Shown here in pieces: positions 17,202-26,117 of a DNA stretch of 64,000 nucleotides. This DNA comes from Holophagales bacterium (lineage in GTDB: Bacteria; Acidobacteriota; Thermoanaerobaculia; UBA5066). Under the pieces are notes generated by a model that was not told the DNA's origin, did not search any database, and saw only the letters and a list, made by a program, of their open reading frames with translations. Within the stretch, counting starts at the first letter, position 1. Each line of letters starts with the position of its first letter. The DNA lies in assembly GCA_016714815.1 (NCBI GenBank), contig JADKBZ010000001.1, forward strand, positions 372,001 to 436,000. Reading direction: 5' to 3'. The translations under genes were made by a program, and so were the position numbers.

Positions 17202-17327
17202 GACTCTCCTCATGCCGCTTCCCCGCGGCGCCGGATCGTGAATCGGCGAATTGTCGCACCGCAGCAGACGGTTGGCACGGCCGGCGACCGGCGCTCGACC
17301 TCTTGGCGAGCCGGGAGCTGCCCTCCG

Positions 17328-18377
17328 TCAGCGCGGGCCGGACCGGACGGGCGGGTCGACGGGGACGCGCACCGCAACCGTCAGTCCGCCGCCGTCCCGG
17401 TTCGCGGCGCGAATCGTCCCGCCCTGCGCTTCGACGGCCCGGCGGGCGATGGCGAGGCCGAGGCCGCTCCCTCCGGCCCGTGCGGCGTTCTCGCCGCGGT
17501 AGAACGGCTCGAAGATCCTCTCGAGGTCCTCGGCGACCACGCCGGGGCCGCGGTCGGCGACTCGCAGCTCGAACACCTTTCCGTCGTCCGAAAGACCGGC
17601 GTCGACGTCCACCGTGGTTCCCGGAGCCGTGAACTTCACCGCGTTCCTCACGACGTTCTCGAACGCCCGGAGAAAGGGCTCGGCCGGCGCGGTGAGGACG
17701 GCCTGACCCCGTCCCGCGAATGCGACCGTTCGATCGGCGGCCTGCGCCTCGAAGCGCGCCTCCTCCGCTACGGCGGACGCGAGCTCCACGAGGTCGACCG
17801 GCTCGGCAGGGCCGAGGTGCGCTGCCGGCGACTCGAGCCTCGAGAGAGCGAGGAGTCCGCCGACGAGCTCGTCGAGCCGCGCCGACTCCTTCTCGATTCT
17901 CTCCAGCGTCGCCTCGAGCTTCGCCGGGCTCTGGCGTGCGAGACCGATGGCGGCCTGGAGCCGGGCGAGCGGAGAGCGGAGTTCGTGCGAGACGTCGTGG
18001 AGGAGCCGCCGCTGCGCCTCTACGAGCCGTTCGAGCTCTCCCGTCATCCGGTCAAAGCCCGCCCCGAGATCAGAGAGCTCGTCGTGCCGGTTCCCGATGA
18101 GGGTCGAAACCCGGGTGTCGAGCTTTCCCCGGCCGACGGCCTCGAACGCCTGCTGGAGCGAGCGGATCGGCTTGGAGAGGGAGCGGGCGACGAGCGCCGC
18201 CGCGGCAAGGCTCGCGACGACGCCCGCGCCGACCGGGGCGTAGAGCGGCGGCTTCGGGGGCACGCTCCCGCCGTCCCGGACGACCAGCCAGGCGAGGAGA
18301 GCCATCGTCGTGGCGACGAGGACGAGCGTCAGCCAGAAGACGAGGAAGACCTTCCAGAAGAAACGCCCCACCGTCAT
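17328..18377 (-). CDS. Sensor histidine kinase, CpxA-like, nearly without periplasmic domain
   Basis: A 349-residue kinase. Two membrane helices (residues ~8-32 and ~45-65) are separated by only about a dozen residues, so there is almost no periplasmic sensor. A HAMP segment (SLSKPIRSLQQAFEAVGRG) leads to the H-box LLHDVSHELRSPLARLQ, then N box (FENVVRNAVKFT), G1 (DRGPGV) and G2 (GSGLGLAIARR). ATG 18377 overlaps the regulator stop in ATGA. The sequence is of the CpxA/RstB class. Signals are probably sensed in the membrane or by a partner. Divergent position implies control of the efflux operon. Confidence 0.9.
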   Translation of the reverse strand: MTVGRFFWKVFLVFWLTLVLVATTMALLAWLVVRDGGSVPPKPPLYAPVGAGVVASLAAAALVARSLSKPIRSLQQAFEAVGRGKLDTRVSTLIGNRHDELSDLGAGFDRMTGELERLVEAQRRLLHDVSHELRSPLARLQAAIGLARQSPAKLEATLERIEKESARLDELVGGLLALSRLESPAAHLGPAEPVDLVELASAVAEEARFEAQAADRTVAFAGRGQAVLTAPAEPFLRAFENVVRNAVKFTAPGTTVDVDAGLSDDGKVFELRVADRGPGVVAEDLERIFEPFYRGENAARAGGSGLGLAIARRAVEAQGGTIRAANRDGGGLTVAVRVPVDPPVRSGPR

Positions 18378-19054
18378 TCCCTCACCAGCAGGAAGCCCTG
18401 CCCGCGCACGGTCTGGATGACGGACCGGCCATCTTCGAGGAGGCCGAGCTTCTGCCGAAGGCTGCTGACGTGAACGTCGATGCTCCGCTCGAATCGCTCG
18501 AGGGGCCTTCCGAGCGCCTGCTCCGAGAGCTCGGCCCTGCTCACGACGCGGCCCGCGTTCCGGGCGAGGACGGCGAGGAGGTTGAACTCGGTGCTCGTCA
18601 GGGAGAGTGGCCTGCCACGCCACTCGGCCGTCCGTCGCTCGGGCCACATCGCCAGGCGCCCCGCCGACACGGGCGCGGCCTGCCCTTCGCCCGGCTGAGT
18701 CCGCCGAAGGATGGCCCGCAGTCGCGCCGCGAGCTCGCGCGGCGTACAGGGTTTGGGCACGTAGTCGTCCGCGCCCAGCTCGAGGCCGACGATCCGGTCG
18801 ACGTCGCTCCCCTTGGCCGTCAGCATCAGGACGGGCACCTGGCTTTCGCGGCGAATCCGGCGGAGGACCTCGATTCCATTCAGCCTCGGCATCATCACGT
18901 CGAGGACGACGATGTCCCAGCGGCCGGAGAGCGCCTCGCCGACGGCGCTCTCGCCGTCCGCGACGCAGCGGGCCTCGAAGCCGTCCTGGCCGAGGTACTC
19001 CGCGAGCATCGCGGCGAGCTCGGTGTCGTCGTCGACGAGGAGGACGTGATGCAT
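18374..19054 (-). CDS. OmpR-family response regulator (CpxR-like)
   Basis: A 226-residue regulator: D8-D9 acidic pair, phospho-acceptor D52 in VVLDVMMPRLNG, T79, K101 in VPKP, and a C-terminal winged helix (LTSTEFNLLAVLARNAGRVVSR, then RSIDVHVSSLRQKLG). It is first in the operon with the kinase, the two overlapping by 4 bases. The 194-base region to the divergent NodT gene should hold its promoter and that of the efflux genes; a clear CpxR-type GTAAA tandem is not evident, only a TTTACG near 19127. Confidence 0.9.
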   Translation of the reverse strand: MHHVLLVDDDTELAAMLAEYLGQDGFEARCVADGESAVGEALSGRWDIVVLDVMMPRLNGIEVLRRIRRESQVPVLMLTAKGSDVDRIVGLELGADDYVPKPCTPRELAARLRAILRRTQPGEGQAAPVSAGRLAMWPERRTAEWRGRPLSLTSTEFNLLAVLARNAGRVVSRAELSEQALGRPLERFERSIDVHVSSLRQKLGLLEDGRSVIQTVRGQGFLLVRE

Positions 19055-19248
19055 CGGGTCGGATTGCTCCTTTTCCGCGGCCGATCATAGACAGGCCTCC
19101 GGGCGCCGAGGCGGCCCGGAGCGTGACCTTTACGTTTCCTGACGGACTTTTTCCTTCCGCTCACACCCATTTGCAGGGCAGAAGCGCATCTTTTCGCCGG
19201 CAACACGGGCCGCTGCCCGTGACGCCGGGAAGGAAGCGAAGACACCTC

Positions 19249-20729
19249 ATGCGATGCGAAACGGAGAGACGCGGAGACGGGTGCGGCCGGGGGCGGTCCG
19301 TCCTCGTGGCCGGGGCGTCGGTCCTCCTCCTTACGGGATGCGCCGGGGCGGGCAAGCCCGCGCGGACGGCCTCGGTCGCCGTGCCCGGGACGTGGAGCGG
19401 GGCGGCTTCCACCGCTCCGGCCCCCGCTCCTGCGGACGTCGACGCCTCCCTCGTCTCCTGGTGGACGAGGCTCGGAGACGCGACCCTCGCGAGCCTCGTC
19501 GAGCGGGCCCTCGTCTCGAGCGTCGACGTCCGCAAGTCCGCGGCCCGCCTCCGGGAGGCGCGCGCGCGGCGCGGGTTCGCCGGAAGCGAGCTCCTCCCGT
19601 CGGTGACCCTTTCCAACTCGCAGAGTCGGAGCCGCACGAGCAAGGAAACGGGCGCTGGCAGTACCCGAAGCCTCTACTCCGCGGGTCTCGACGCGACCTG
19701 GGAGGTCGATCTCTTCGGAGGCAAGCGCCGGGGCGTCGACGCGGCCGGGGCCGATCTCGAGGCGACGGCCGCGAGCCTCGACGACGTGAAGGCCTCCCTC
19801 GCCGCCGAGGTGGCGCTCGCCTACGTCGATCTCCGGCTCCAGGAGGCGCGCTACGCCATCGCCGCGAAGAACCTCTCGAGTCAGTCCGAGACGCTCGAGC
19901 TGACGCGCCTGCGCAATCGGGCGGGTCTGGCGAACGGTCTCGACGTCGCCCGTGCCGAGTCGCGCGTCGCGGAGACGAGCGCCCTCATCCCGGTCTACGT
20001 CGAGGGGCGCGAGAACGCCGCGAATCGCCTCGACCTTCTCGCCGGTCTCGCTCCCGGCGCCCTCCGCGAGGAGCTCGGGGCGGGAGGAGGCGTACCCCGC
20101 GTCCCCGAGACGGCTTCGGCGGGGATCCCGGCCGAAGCCCTGAGGCGTCGGCCCGACGTGCGGGCCGCCGAACGTCGCCTCGCTGCGGAAACCTCCCGTA
20201 CGGCCCAGGCCGAAGCGGCCCTCCGCCCGACACTGACGCTTGGAGCGGGGATCGGCCTCGAGGCGTCCTCGATCTCCTCCCTCCTCGACGCGAGGGCTCT
20301 CACGGCGTCCTTCGTCCGCGGCGTCACCGCACCGATCTTCGACCGACGGAGCATTCGCCGCCGGATCGAGATCCAGGACGCGGTCGCCGAGCAGGCCCTC
20401 GCCGACTACGAAGCGACGATCCTCTCGGCCCTCTCCGAGACGGAAAACGCCTTCCTCGCTCTCGACGGCAGCCGCGCGCGCCAGGCGGCGCTCGACTCGG
20501 GCGTCGCCTCGGCGCGCACCGCCGCCGACCTCGCCCGGAAGAGCTGGCGGGCGGGCCTCTCGGACCTCGACTCCGTCCTCGACGCCGAGCGGAGCCTCTT
20601 CGCTCTCGAGGAGAGCCTCGCCGCAGCCGGGCCGACGAGATCTCGGCCTTTGTTCGCCTCTCGAAGGCCCTGGGCGGCGGTCCGGCCCCCTCCGCCCCCG
20701 CGCGGACCGACGAAAGGAGAAGCGGATGA
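19249..20729 (+). CDS. NodT-type outer-membrane efflux lipoprotein, frameshifted near the 3' end
   Basis: An outer-membrane factor of the NodT/OprM family. The lipoprotein signal ends in LLLTGC; SWWTRLGDATL, an RLREARARRGFAGSELLPSV-type helix and the internal repeat around AEALRRRPDVRAAERRL are family hallmarks. From about 20630 the family sequence (DEISAFVRLSKALGGG) continues in another frame and ends at 20729. That end overlaps the next start in ATGA, which supports 20729 as the true stop. A one-base indel in the CCGGGCC stretch explains the shift; it affects only the last ~33 residues. RBS GGAAGGAAG precedes ATG 19249. It would supply the exit duct for the MacAB-like pump. Confidence 0.85.
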
Positions 20730-22042
20730 ACCCGATCCTCGATACGAACGATGGCCCCTCCGAGGCCGCCCCGGAAGCCGTTCGCGCCAGCGTGCACGAC
20801 CTCCTCGGCACGTCCCGCCCCGCTCCCCGGCCCTGGCGGCGGCTCGCCTTCGCCGGTCTCGCAGTCGTCCTCGTGGCCCTCGTGGTGGCCGCGGCGTCGC
20901 GGGCCCGTCGCGAGGGGGGGATCGCGCGGTACGTCACTGCGGAGGCCCGCACGGGCGACCTCGTCGTCACCATTTCGGCCACCGGCACGCTCCAGCCGGT
21001 CAACAAGGTCGACGTCGGCAGCGAGCTGTCGGGCATCGTGGAGAGAGTTCTCGTCGACGAGAACGACCGCGTGAGGGCCGGGCAGCCTCTCGTCGTCCTC
21101 GACCCCACGAAGCTCGACGGACAGGTCGCCCGCTCGCGTGCGAGCCTCTCGTCGGCCCGTGCGCGAAAGGCCCAGGCCGAGGCTTCCGTGGCCGACGCCC
21201 GCGCCCGCCTCGCGCGCCTGGAGGAGCTGTTCGACCTGAGCGGCGGCCGTTCACCGTCTCGTACGGAGACCGAGTCGGCCAGGACGACAGTCCTGAAGGC
21301 CCTCGCGGACGAGGCGAGCGCGAAGGCGGCGATCGAGGAGGCCGAGGCGGCCCTGGCCATCGACGAGGCGAACCTGGCCAAGGCCACCATTCGCTCGCCC
21401 GTGAAAGGACTCGTCCTGACGCGCAACGTCGAACCGGGACAGACCGTCGCGGCGGCGCTCCAGGCCCCCGTTCTCTTCACACTCGCCGAGGACCTCTCGA
21501 AGATGGATCTCGAGGTCGACGTCGACGAGGCCGACGTCGCCCGCGTCTCCGAAGGTCTGCCGGCGACCTTCACCGTCGACGCGCATCCGGGCCGGACCTT
21601 CGTGGCCCTGGTGAAGCGCGTCGGCTTCGGCTCGCGGACGAAGGACGGCGTCGTCTCGTACCGGACCATCCTTTCCGTCGACAACTCCGACCTCAGCCTC
21701 CGACCCGGAATGACCGCCTCCGTCGTCGTGACCACGGCGAGCCGAACCGGCGTCCTCCTCGTCCCGAACGCGGCCCTGCGCTTCGAGCCCGCAGCGACGG
21801 CCGAGGGGCAGGCCCCGTCGCGCAGCATCGTCTCGCGCCTCCTGCCCCTCCCTCCCGGTACGAAGAAGACGGCGGCAACGGAGTCGAATCACGCCTCCCG
21901 GGTCTGGGTCCTCCGCGACGGCCGGCCCGAGGCGGTTCCGGTCACGGTGGGCGTCTCCGACGGCCAGTCGACCGAGCTGACCGGTGGCGGCCTCCGCGCC
22001 GGGACAGCGGTCGTCACGGAGCTCTCCGGGGGAGCGTCGTGA
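20726..22042 (+). CDS. MacA-like periplasmic adaptor (membrane fusion protein)
   Basis: A 438-residue RND/ABC-type adaptor. A single N-terminal membrane helix (FAGLAVVLVALVVAAASR) anchors it. The lipoyl-like domain opens with VVTISATGTLQPVNKVDVGSE, the classic MacA/HlyD start, followed by a coiled-coil hairpin (residues ~130-230) and the beta-barrel domain around VLVPNAALRFEP. It links the inner-membrane ATPase/permease to the outer-membrane factor. ATG overlaps the NodT stop and its own stop overlaps the ATPase start (GTGA), so expression is coupled. Confidence 0.9.
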   Translation: MNPILDTNDGPSEAAPEAVRASVHDLLGTSRPAPRPWRRLAFAGLAVVLVALVVAAASRARREGGIARYVTAEARTGDLVVTISATGTLQPVNKVDVGSELSGIVERVLVDENDRVRAGQPLVVLDPTKLDGQVARSRASLSSARARKAQAEASVADARARLARLEELFDLSGGRSPSRTETESARTTVLKALADEASAKAAIEEAEAALAIDEANLAKATIRSPVKGLVLTRNVEPGQTVAAALQAPVLFTLAEDLSKMDLEVDVDEADVARVSEGLPATFTVDAHPGRTFVALVKRVGFGSRTKDGVVSYRTILSVDNSDLSLRPGMTASVVVTTASRTGVLLVPNAALRFEPAATAEGQAPSRSIVSRLLPLPPGTKKTAATESNHASRVWVLRDGRPEAVPVTVGVSDGQSTELTGGGLRAGTAVVTELSGGAS

Positions 22043-22743
22043 AGCCACCCCTCGTCGCTCTCGAGCGGCTCCGGAAAACCTACGGCACCGGGTCGGCGGC
22101 CGTCGAGGCGCTCCGCGGCGTCGACCTCGCCGTCGACGAAGGGGAGTTCGTCGCGGTCATGGGCCCGAGCGGCTCGGGGAAGTCGACCGCCATGAACATC
22201 CTCGGCTGTCTCGACACGCCGTCGGGAGGGGACTACCTCTTCCGCGGAGTCCGGGTCTCGTCCCTCTCGCGCAACGAGCGGGCGCTCCTCAGAAGGCGGT
22301 ACCTCGGCTTCGTCTTCCAGGGCTTCAACCTCCTCGCGCGCACGTCGGCCCTCGAGAACGTCGAGCTCCCGCTTCTCTACCGGGGCGAGCCGCGCGCCGG
22401 CCGCGAGGCGCACGCCCGTGCCGCACTGGACGCCGTCGGCCTGACCGGTCGCGAGACGCACACGCCGTCGGAGCTGTCCGGCGGGCAGCAGCAGCGGGTG
22501 GCCATCGCCCGTGCCGTCGTGACGGCCCCGGCGCTCCTCCTCGCCGACGAGCCGACCGGCAACCTCGACACGAAGACGAGCCACGAGATCATGGAGCTGC
22601 TCACGTCGCTCAACCGCGACCGGGGCATCACGGTCGTCATGGTCACCCACGATGCGACCGTCGCCTCCTGGGCGCGGCGCACGGTCCACTTCGTCGACGG
22701 CCTCGTCGATTCCGACGTGCGGAAGGAGGCGGCGTGCTCCTGA
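22039..22743 (+). CDS. MacB/LolD-type ABC transporter ATP-binding protein
   Basis: A 234-residue ABC ATPase: Walker A GPSGSGKST, signature LSGGQQQRVAIARA, Walker B LLLADEPTGNLD, H-loop VTHD. The sequence class is MacB/LolD/FtsE. GTG 22039 overlaps the adaptor stop. The frame overlaps the downstream permease by 10 bases. Unlike E. coli MacB, ATPase and permease are separate polypeptides. Confidence 0.95.
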   Translation: MKPPLVALERLRKTYGTGSAAVEALRGVDLAVDEGEFVAVMGPSGSGKSTAMNILGCLDTPSGGDYLFRGVRVSSLSRNERALLRRRYLGFVFQGFNLLARTSALENVELPLLYRGEPRAGREAHARAALDAVGLTGRETHTPSELSGGQQQRVAIARAVVTAPALLLADEPTGNLDTKTSHEIMELLTSLNRDRGITVVMVTHDATVASWARRTVHFVDGLVDSDVRKEAACS

Positions 22744-23942
22744 ACGCGCTTCTCGTCGCGGTGCGTGCCATCCGCCGCAACCTCCTCCGCTCCTTCCTGA
22801 CGACCCTCGGCATCGTCATCGGGGTCAGCGCCGTCATCGTCATGGTCACCCTCGGCAACGGGGCGACGAAGGCCGTCGGCGACCAGATCTCGAGCCTCGG
22901 CAGCAACCTCATCCTCGTACGCCCCGGCCAGAGAATGGAGCCGGGGCGCGAATCCGCCGGAGCGAAGAGCTTCGAGCTCGCCGACGCCGACGCCCTCCGC
23001 AGCCAGGTTTCCTCTCTCGCCGCGGTCGCCCCGGTCGCCTCCCGCGGCGCGCGCGCCGTCCACGGCTCCGAGACCTGGTCCACGACCGTCGCGGGGACGA
23101 CGAACGCCTACTTCACGGCCGGCGGGTGGAGTCTCGCCGCCGGGCGGACGTTCAGCGACGCGGAGGCCCTCTCCGGCCGGGCCGTCTGCGTCCTCGGCGA
23201 GACGGTGAGGAAGAAGCTCTTCGGCGGCAGCCTCCCCGTCGGGAGCGAGATCCGCCTGAAGGGTTTCGGCTGCGAGGTGATCGGCCTCCTCGCCCCCAAG
23301 GGGCAGGGGGCGATGGGGATGGACCAGGACGACACCGTCGTCATGCCGATCCGCACCGTTCAGCGGCGCGTCACCGGCTCGACCGCCGTCGGCACGATCG
23401 TCGTCTCCGTCCGCGAGGCCTCGGCCGTCGAGCGTGCCAAGACCGACATCGCGGCTCTCCTCCGCGAGCGGCGGCACGTCGAGGCCGGCGAAGACGACGA
23501 CTTCATGGTCCTCGACACGAAGCAGATCGCGAGCACCCTCTCCGGGACGATCGCGCTGATGACCGGACTCCTCGGCGCGGTGGCGGGCGTCAGCCTCCTC
23601 GTCGGGGGCATCGGCATCATGAACATCATGCTCGTCTCGGTGACGGAGCGGACACGCGAGATCGGCACCCGCCTCGCCATAGGCGCTCTCGAGAGTGAGG
23701 TCCTCCTTCAGTTCCTCATCGAGGCGGTCGTCCTCTCCTCCTTCGGCGGCGTCGCCGGCATCGTCCTGGCGACGGGCGCTTCCTGGGTCCTCGCGGGCCT
23801 TCTCGGCCTCCCGTTCTCCGTCGACGTCACGATCACCGTCGTCGCCTTCCTCTTCTCGGCGGGGATCGGCGTCCTCTTCGGCCTCGTCCCCGCCCGGCGC
23901 GCAGCCCGCCTCGACCCGATCGAAGCCCTGCGGCGCGAGTAG
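22734..23942 (+). CDS. MacB-like ABC transporter permease (FtsX family)
   Basis: A 402-residue permease with an N-terminal MacB-PCD region: first helix near residues 20-45 (SFLTTLGIVIGVSAVIVMVTLGNG), a large periplasmic domain (SLGSNLILVRPGQ onward), and three C-terminal helices including GGIGIMNIMLVSVTERTREIGTRLAIGA, the FtsX/MacB signature. GTG 22734 is used. It completes the tripartite pump with the upstream NodT and MacA proteins. Substrates could be antibiotics, peptides or lipids. Confidence 0.9.
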   Translation: MLLNALLVAVRAIRRNLLRSFLTTLGIVIGVSAVIVMVTLGNGATKAVGDQISSLGSNLILVRPGQRMEPGRESAGAKSFELADADALRSQVSSLAAVAPVASRGARAVHGSETWSTTVAGTTNAYFTAGGWSLAAGRTFSDAEALSGRAVCVLGETVRKKLFGGSLPVGSEIRLKGFGCEVIGLLAPKGQGAMGMDQDDTVVMPIRTVQRRVTGSTAVGTIVVSVREASAVERAKTDIAALLRERRHVEAGEDDDFMVLDTKQIASTLSGTIALMTGLLGAVAGVSLLVGGIGIMNIMLVSVTERTREIGTRLAIGALESEVLLQFLIEAVVLSSFGGVAGIVLATGASWVLAGLLGLPFSVDVTITVVAFLFSAGIGVLFGLVPARRAARLDPIEALRRE

Positions 23943-24038
23943 GCGCACGGGCTCCGGGTCGCGAGTCGGACGGGAGTCGCCCGTGGAGGAAACCGACCGA
24001 GGAGCCGGGCACGGACGCCGGCAGCGTGGCGGTGAAGG

Positions 24039-25157
24039 TTACCGCCGGGGCCTTTCGGCCTCCTCGGCTCCGAGTGGCTCCAGCGGACGCCCGCAGTCGG
24101 CGCACACCGCCGCCCCCTCCCGGAACTCCGTCGCGCAGAGGGGGCAGAAGAGAGACGCGGCGGAGTCCTTCCGCGCGGGGGGCGGAAGCGCGGTCGCGCC
24201 GAGCATCGCCTTCACGAGGTACCGCGCTCTCCGCTCTCTCTCCCCGAGCGCCTCGCGAACGGCCCGGCTCCCGCCCTCTGCGGGCGGGGAGGCCATGCGC
24301 GCCAGCTCGCGGCGCGCGCAGACGGCGAAGTCCTCCTCGCCCAGAAGCGCCGCCGCCGCCGTCAGGACGTCGAACCTCACGAAGAGGTGCCGCGCCGAGA
24401 CGCCCCACACCCTCGAGGCCGAGATCGGCAGGAAGACGAAGTGGAGGAGTGCCACGACCCGCGAGCCCCTGTCGAGCCCGCACTCCTTCATCAGCCGCCC
24501 CACGCCCCGCATCGCGTACGCCCACGCCCCGGCCCCGAGGAGCAGCCATGCCGCAGGGGGGACCCACCTCCCGAGCGGCGTCAGGAGCGAGAGCGGGAGC
24601 CCCGCGAAGAGGAGAGCAAGGAGAGTCCAGCCCCCCACGCGCCCTGCGGCGCTCGCCTCGCGGTACCGCCCGAGCGTTTCGCCCAGCGTGGCGAGGTCGA
24701 ACGCCTCGTCGCTCCACCGCGCGCGCAGGGCGGCCCGCGAGGCGGCCGGCGCCGCGCGCAGCTCCTCGAGCCTCCGCGCCAGGAGCGCTGCCGCCTCGGG
24801 CGAGCCGGCCGTGAAGAGAGTTCGCCGGCCCCGCGCCACGCTTCGGTCGTCCGCGTGGAAGCGCTCCGCCCCGTCGATCGGCTCCTCGGTGAACGAGGCG
24901 GGGAGCGGCCGGTCGAAGCGGAGCGGGCCGGCGGGGAAAGCGATTGCCTCGTTGCCGACGAACGCGGCGTCGCCGGAAAGGGCGAAGGCGTCGCTCGCCG
25001 GGAAGGGGAGCGCGAGCCGGAACCCCGGCCCGGCGAGCCGGAAGGCGCGCCCCCACGTCGCGTGGAAAAGCACCTCCCCCGGCCACGCCCTCACGACACC
25101 GTCGAACGCCCAGAGGGCGACGACCCAGGGGAGGAGCCCCTCGAGGAACGAGTTCAC
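24039..25157 (-). CDS. Membrane protein with C-terminal zinc ribbon
   Basis: A 372-residue protein I do not recognise. It has hydrophobic segments near residues 5-20, 175-215 and 235-250 and a C-terminal zinc-ribbon, CPLC then CADCGRPLEPL, in the last 35 residues. The middle contains charged soluble stretches. It is last in a leftward operon, 25 bases after the DUF2167 gene, which suggests an envelope-related task. No catalytic motif is visible. Confidence 0.6.
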   Translation of the reverse strand: MNSFLEGLLPWVVALWAFDGVVRAWPGEVLFHATWGRAFRLAGPGFRLALPFPASDAFALSGDAAFVGNEAIAFPAGPLRFDRPLPASFTEEPIDGAERFHADDRSVARGRRTLFTAGSPEAAALLARRLEELRAAPAASRAALRARWSDEAFDLATLGETLGRYREASAAGRVGGWTLLALLFAGLPLSLLTPLGRWVPPAAWLLLGAGAWAYAMRGVGRLMKECGLDRGSRVVALLHFVFLPISASRVWGVSARHLFVRFDVLTAAAALLGEEDFAVCARRELARMASPPAEGGSRAVREALGERERRARYLVKAMLGATALPPPARKDSAASLFCPLCATEFREGAAVCADCGRPLEPLGAEEAERPRR

Positions 25158-25182
25158 GAAGAGAGAAGCCCCTGGCGAGCGG

Positions 25183-26064
25183 TCAGGCGGGAGTCCCCGG
25201 CTCGCTCTTGCCGCCGAAGAGCTTCTTCGCGCCGGCGCCGAGCGCGACGACCGCCGCGGCCACGAGCTTCCACCCCTTCGCGAGGAACTTCCCGAGCACG
25301 CCGAAGAGTCCGAGCTTCGCGGCCGCAGCGCCCGCCCCGCCAGCGACGAGCGCCGTCAGGCCGTAGGCCGCGACCTTGTCACCCGCGACCCATTCCGAGT
25401 AGCGCCGGCCCGACTTGTACGAGAAGCCGCCGAGGATCCCGGCGAGCTGGGGCTTCAGCGTGGCGAGCGTTTCCGGGTCGGTCACGAGCGTCGCCGAGGT
25501 GTAGCCCTCGCGCCCCAGGATCCGGCTGTTGTAGTTCACCACCTCGTGCCCGTCCGAGCCGCGGCCGCGGATGGCCCAGACGAGGTTGTGCGAAACGGTG
25601 TCGTACCGGGGCGGCTCAGCCCAGCCGACGACGGAGATCGTCCCCATCCCCTTTTCCTTCCGGACCTTGTTCGCCTCCTCCGTCCCCTCCCGGATGCTCG
25701 CCAGAAGCGCGTCGGCGTCGATCTTCTCCTTGTCGGCGTCCTTGATGAATCCCACGTCGTGGTACTCGAAGACGACGAACCACGATTCGTTCTCGTCCGC
25801 CGGCGCCAGGAACCCCACCTCCGTGCCGTCGGCCGGGTTTCCGAACGACTCCATCAGCCTCTTCGTGTCCTCGGCACCGGCGAAGACGAACTTCTCGGGC
25901 ACCTTCAGCTCGGCCACCTTCCCGCCGAGGTCGGCGGTGGAAGGCCCCTGCTTCCAGTCGATCTTCGGCCCCTCCGTCTCGGCGAGCGAGGTGGAGGCGG
26001 AAACGGCGAGAGACAGCACGAGCAGACAGCGCACGGCGCGGCGCGACGCGGACGAAGCGAGCAT
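25183..26064 (-). CDS. DUF2167 family membrane-anchored protein
   Basis: A 293-residue secreted protein of the DUF2167 family. A signal peptide (CLLVLSLAVSASTSLAE) precedes a domain with the family segments GFLAPADENESWFVVFEYHDVGFIKDADKEKIDADALL and VGWAEPPRYDTVSHNLVWA. A C-terminal Gly/Ala-rich hydrophobic stretch (residues ~235-275) anchors it. ATG 26064 is chosen for its AGGAG seven bases upstream; ATG 26088 (GGAGG) and ATG 26121, which overlaps the upstream stop in ATGA, are possible. Function of the family is unknown. Confidence 0.8.
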   Translation of the reverse strand: MLASSASRRAVRCLLVLSLAVSASTSLAETEGPKIDWKQGPSTADLGGKVAELKVPEKFVFAGAEDTKRLMESFGNPADGTEVGFLAPADENESWFVVFEYHDVGFIKDADKEKIDADALLASIREGTEEANKVRKEKGMGTISVVGWAEPPRYDTVSHNLVWAIRGRGSDGHEVVNYNSRILGREGYTSATLVTDPETLATLKPQLAGILGGFSYKSGRRYSEWVAGDKVAAYGLTALVAGGAGAAAAKLGLFGVLGKFLAKGWKLVAAAVVALGAGAKKLFGGKSEPGTPA

Positions 26065-26117
26065 GGTTCCTCTCCTGGTTTCGGTCATTTCCTCATTCCT
26101 CCGTTCCTGTCGAATGG

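Noticed and set aside
18607..22743. A 1378-codon open frame spanning the NodT, MacA and MacB genes
   Set aside because: It contains real coding only at its NodT and ATPase ends; the middle is a wrong frame over MacA and stays open because of high GC. It is not a fusion protein.
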